Shown: piece after piece, positions 61,764 to 64,000 of the stretch
Layout: the number at the start of each line of letters is the position of its first letter
How positions within the stretch are numbered: the first letter of the stretch is position 1
NCBI GenBank assembly: GCA_004431415.1
Contig: QPMI01000195.1
Location: 62,001-126,000, forward strand
Direction: 5' to 3'
Source: Cyanophora paradoxa
Taxonomy: Eukaryota > Glaucocystophyceae > Cyanophorales > Cyanophoraceae
DNA: 64,000 nt
Program-made: the position numbers and the translations under genes
Notes under the pieces: model-generated
The model's input: only the letters and a program-made list of their open reading frames with translations
The model's database searches: none
What the model was told of the DNA's origin: nothing

Positions 61764-61910
61764 GATGATCATCGGATGATCATGACACTGTGACAACATG
61801 GACAAGTCGTACGGTCTCGTACGGGAGTCGTACCAGTAACCGACACTGTGACAACTTCCGAAGTTCGCACACCAGATACTATTATATGTCCAGCTTTCCA
61901 GTATTGGGCC
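61764..61910. repeat. Third copy of a dispersed motif of the duplicated block
   Basis: GATGATCATCGGATGATCATG through GTACGGTCTCGTACGGGAGT to CAGCTTTCCAGTATTGGGC recurs here, at 61,437-61,600 and at 23,938-24,105. The unit was therefore locally duplicated beside copy B. Confidence 0.75.
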
Positions 61911-62264
61911 GCTACGAGTTATGGGCCTTAGGCGCAGTTTCCGCCATACAAACCTTTTTCCGAGTCAAGTCGATTGACTAAAACTCGGCCGAGATTTTAG
62001 ACTGGGAACACCTTCCAAGTCAAATTAGTACAGCGCTGGGGCCGTCGAGGTCCCCGTACTAATTCGACTTGAAAGTCGCCGGGGCCTACAGTAGTTTATT
62101 GAAATGTTCACGTCCACGCAACAACAAATAATAGCAAACTCGCTACTTTACATGTCGACATGTAATTTTCTAAAAGCGAAAACGAAAGATTTCTGATTTA
62201 GCGCCCGCTATTTTCCTTCAGTTCGTTTCGGGCTCCAGATATTGTGCATGTGCGACCCTTATGA
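61911..62264. other. Intergenic, likely 3' region of the surface-protein gene
   Basis: AT-rich, no exon recognised. Contains a short inverted pair CCAAGTCAAATTAGTAC / GTACTAATTCGACTTG around 62,015-62,070. Confidence 0.4.
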
Positions 62265-64000
62265 TCACAGGTGCGTGCTGAGAATGAAAGCAAGGGCGCC
62301 GCTGAAGGCGAAGCCGACAATGGCAAGCCCCTGGATGCGCACTCAACAAGTTAGAGGCGGAATCTGCAGAAACGGGTGTACAAAATGTTTGCAAGTTGCA
62401 CTAACCGAGGGCACGCTTGAGGGCACCGCAGCGTTCGGCCCTGCAACAAAGAGCATGGATCCGCAGATTAGTTTCGGTTGGTATTCATAAAAACGTATAA
62501 AAGTATAGTTATTCTTACTGTACGGAATCGTTGCCGAGCCAGCCGCCGTCCACTGGAATGCCTACCAGAGCACGTATCAGTCATTGACCAAACTCTGCAA
62601 TTGCGATCGCGTTCTGCAATTGCAGTTGGACGTGTGGGCTGTGCGCACATTCGCGAAGACCACCGGAATGAACGGAATCTCGCCAGGACCGGCCTCGATT
62701 TGGATGTTGTACTGTGCATATGCATGCGATCAGTTTGTTCAGTCCAGAATGAGATATTCGTTGCGATCAATACGCGTACCGGAGTATTGGTCGAGAACAG
62801 AAGGCGACGACGCGACAATGCCGGTGCCTCTGCATTTTAAAAACGTATTTATCAATTATCAAACGTAAAACGCGCTCGATAAATTTATGGTGCTTGCAAT
62901 TGACGCACTGAATCGCACGACGACGTCGACGCCAGTTTCCGAGACACTCACATCGCTGGCCTGCCGGCTGTTGCCGGCGTTGTCGGTGATAAAGACCAGC
63001 AGCGCTTTCCGGCCACCCTGCGGGATCCGAAGAGTCCGTCAGCAAGTTCGAGAGAAAATTTGTGTGTGAACTGTCAGGTTAATTGTAATGCAAAGCACGT
63101 ACCAACGGGAAATTGCCGAGAGAGATTGATATGAAGTCAGTAGAGCCGTTCTAAAGACGCAAATTGAACACGGTTAGCAAGGGAATGACAATTAAATATT
63201 CTCTTCACGCGTACGGCCACGTTTATCAACTCGCGATCGAACTTAAGCTCACCTGAGGGGCCTGAGCGATGATGTCTGTGAGATTAAGCTTGTAGATCTC
63301 GCGGCCTTTAACGTCCTGCGGGGATGCGCATATTATAATCAGATGGTTTCGATCGCGAGCAACGCGAGGTCGACGTCGCGACATCGATCAATCACGCAAT
63401 TGCAAGAGATGACACCTTGTCTTTCACGAATGCAGACACGTTGAACTGAGAGCGCAATGATTACTTAAAAATGGAGTACATGCAAAGCAAGCTTAAATGA
63501 TTACAGGGGCGAACCGCTTTGCCGTTCACGAGCACGGGCACGGTGGAGGTTCCAGAGCTGAAAATTGGCTGCAAACGTTCAAGCGATTGTGGTCTCAATT
63601 GCAAATTGCGGCCAGAAATCGTGAAATTGAATGAAAGCAATTGCACCAGGATAGGAATATCACCAGGGGTCGGAGACGGCGTGGGCAAAGACGCAGGGGG
63701 GGGCGAGGTGGGGGTGGGCGTTGCGACGGCCGCGGGGGCTTCGCTGCACGCGCACGCGGAACCAAAGTCAGCAGCCCGATCGCGAGAGTTCAAGCGTCTA
63801 GAAGATTTCGATCGTTATGTATACCTTGGGGTCGGGCTCGGCGAAGGGTCCGCGATCTTGCTCGGGCTCGGCGACGGGCTCGGGCTCGCGATCGGGCTCG
63901 GGCTCGCGCTCGGGCTCGGGCTCGAGCTGGGAGACGGGCTTGGGCTCGGGCTCGGGGACGGGCTGGGGGACGGGCTCGGGCCTGGAGTTGGAATGCAATT
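62265..64000 (-). CDS. Membrane-anchored surface protein with Pro/Glu-rich stalk, copy B (5' partial)
   Basis: Spliced gene running off the right edge. Exons in coding order: a Pro-Glu repeat (PEPEREPEPDREPEPVAEPE type, 63,998-63,825); a Thr/Pro stalk then LVQLLSFNFTISGRNLQL and IFSSGTSTVPVLVNGKAV (to about 63,508); GREIYKLNLTDIIAQAPQ (63,300s); NGSTDFISISLGNFPVG; RKALLVFITDNAGNSRQASD; LLFSTNTPVRVLIATNISFW; QYNIQIEAGPGEIPFIPVVF; AFQWTAAGSATIPY; PNAAVPSSVPS; and GLAIVGFAFSGALAFILSTHL then TGA. Repeated Ig-like VFITDNAGN logic and a C-terminal membrane helix suggest a wall or surface glycoprotein with its bulk outside the cell. Exon order matches copy A at 18.6-19.4 kb. Confidence 0.6.

Noticed and set aside
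1-64000. CRISPR arrays, rRNA genes, bacterial operons
   Set aside because: No regularly spaced repeats with unique spacers, no rRNA signatures; gene structure is eukaryotic or eukaryotic-virus-like throughout.

Overview
The window is nuclear DNA from a GC-rich, intron-rich, ciliated unicellular eukaryote, probably an alga or other protist (a haptophyte-like genome is a guess). The evidence is short spliced exons, genes for a cilium/centriole coiled-coil protein and a PP2A B'' subunit, an inner-nuclear-membrane protein, and Pol III tRNA genes. In its middle sits a 28.4-kb, visibly AT-richer integrated virus-like transposon of the Polinton/Maverick group.

Left host part (1-24,180). In order: the 3' part of a Src1/Man1-type inner nuclear membrane protein (+); an unrecognised gene (-); two identical tRNA-Ser(AGA) genes; a long N-myristoylated filamin-repeat protein ending in a vWA-like domain (-); a PPP2R3C-type PP2A regulatory subunit (-); and a CCDC146/MBO2-type ciliary coiled-coil protein (+), which shares a 193-bp divergent promoter with PPP2R3C. 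Introns of the last three genes repeatedly carry a GTACCCC motif. From 17.8 kb on the DNA is palindrome-rich and gene-poor. It holds a 5'-truncated copy of a membrane-anchored surface-protein gene (18.6-19.4 kb) and one half of a segmental duplication (22.8-24.18 kb).

Polinton (24,181-52,575). It has 517-bp terminal inverted repeats and a 6-bp target duplication AACGAA. It encodes a protein-primed family B DNA polymerase (two frameshifts), an rve integrase, a double-jelly-roll-type major capsid protein, two penton/minor-capsid-like proteins, an FtsK/HerA-type packaging ATPase, a patatin-like phospholipase, small DNA-binding or unknown proteins, and an unusually large left arm of fibre genes. 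The fibre proteins share a constant N-terminal module and have exchangeable heads, some C1q-like, plus a giant phage-tail-like fibre with H-x-H and FPPEDHRH repeats. No protease or helicase was recognised.

Nested in the giant fibre gene is a 5.3-kb gag-only LTR retrotransposon (31,585-36,920) with identical 283-bp LTRs and a GGCGT target duplication. Removing it joins the two fibre halves in frame. In-frame UGA codons, frameshifts and a chimeric fibre copy suggest the Polinton is decaying, although indel errors in the assembly could contribute.

Right host part (52,576-64,000). It holds a degenerate pogo/Tc1-like DNA transposon, a related MITE, a probable unknown minus-strand gene, the second half of the segmental duplication (58.46-61.73 kb) and a C-terminally membrane-anchored surface-protein gene that runs off the window. 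The second duplicate preserves the uninterrupted pre-integration site of the Polinton (61,670), so target, duplication and element ends can all be read directly in this one window.
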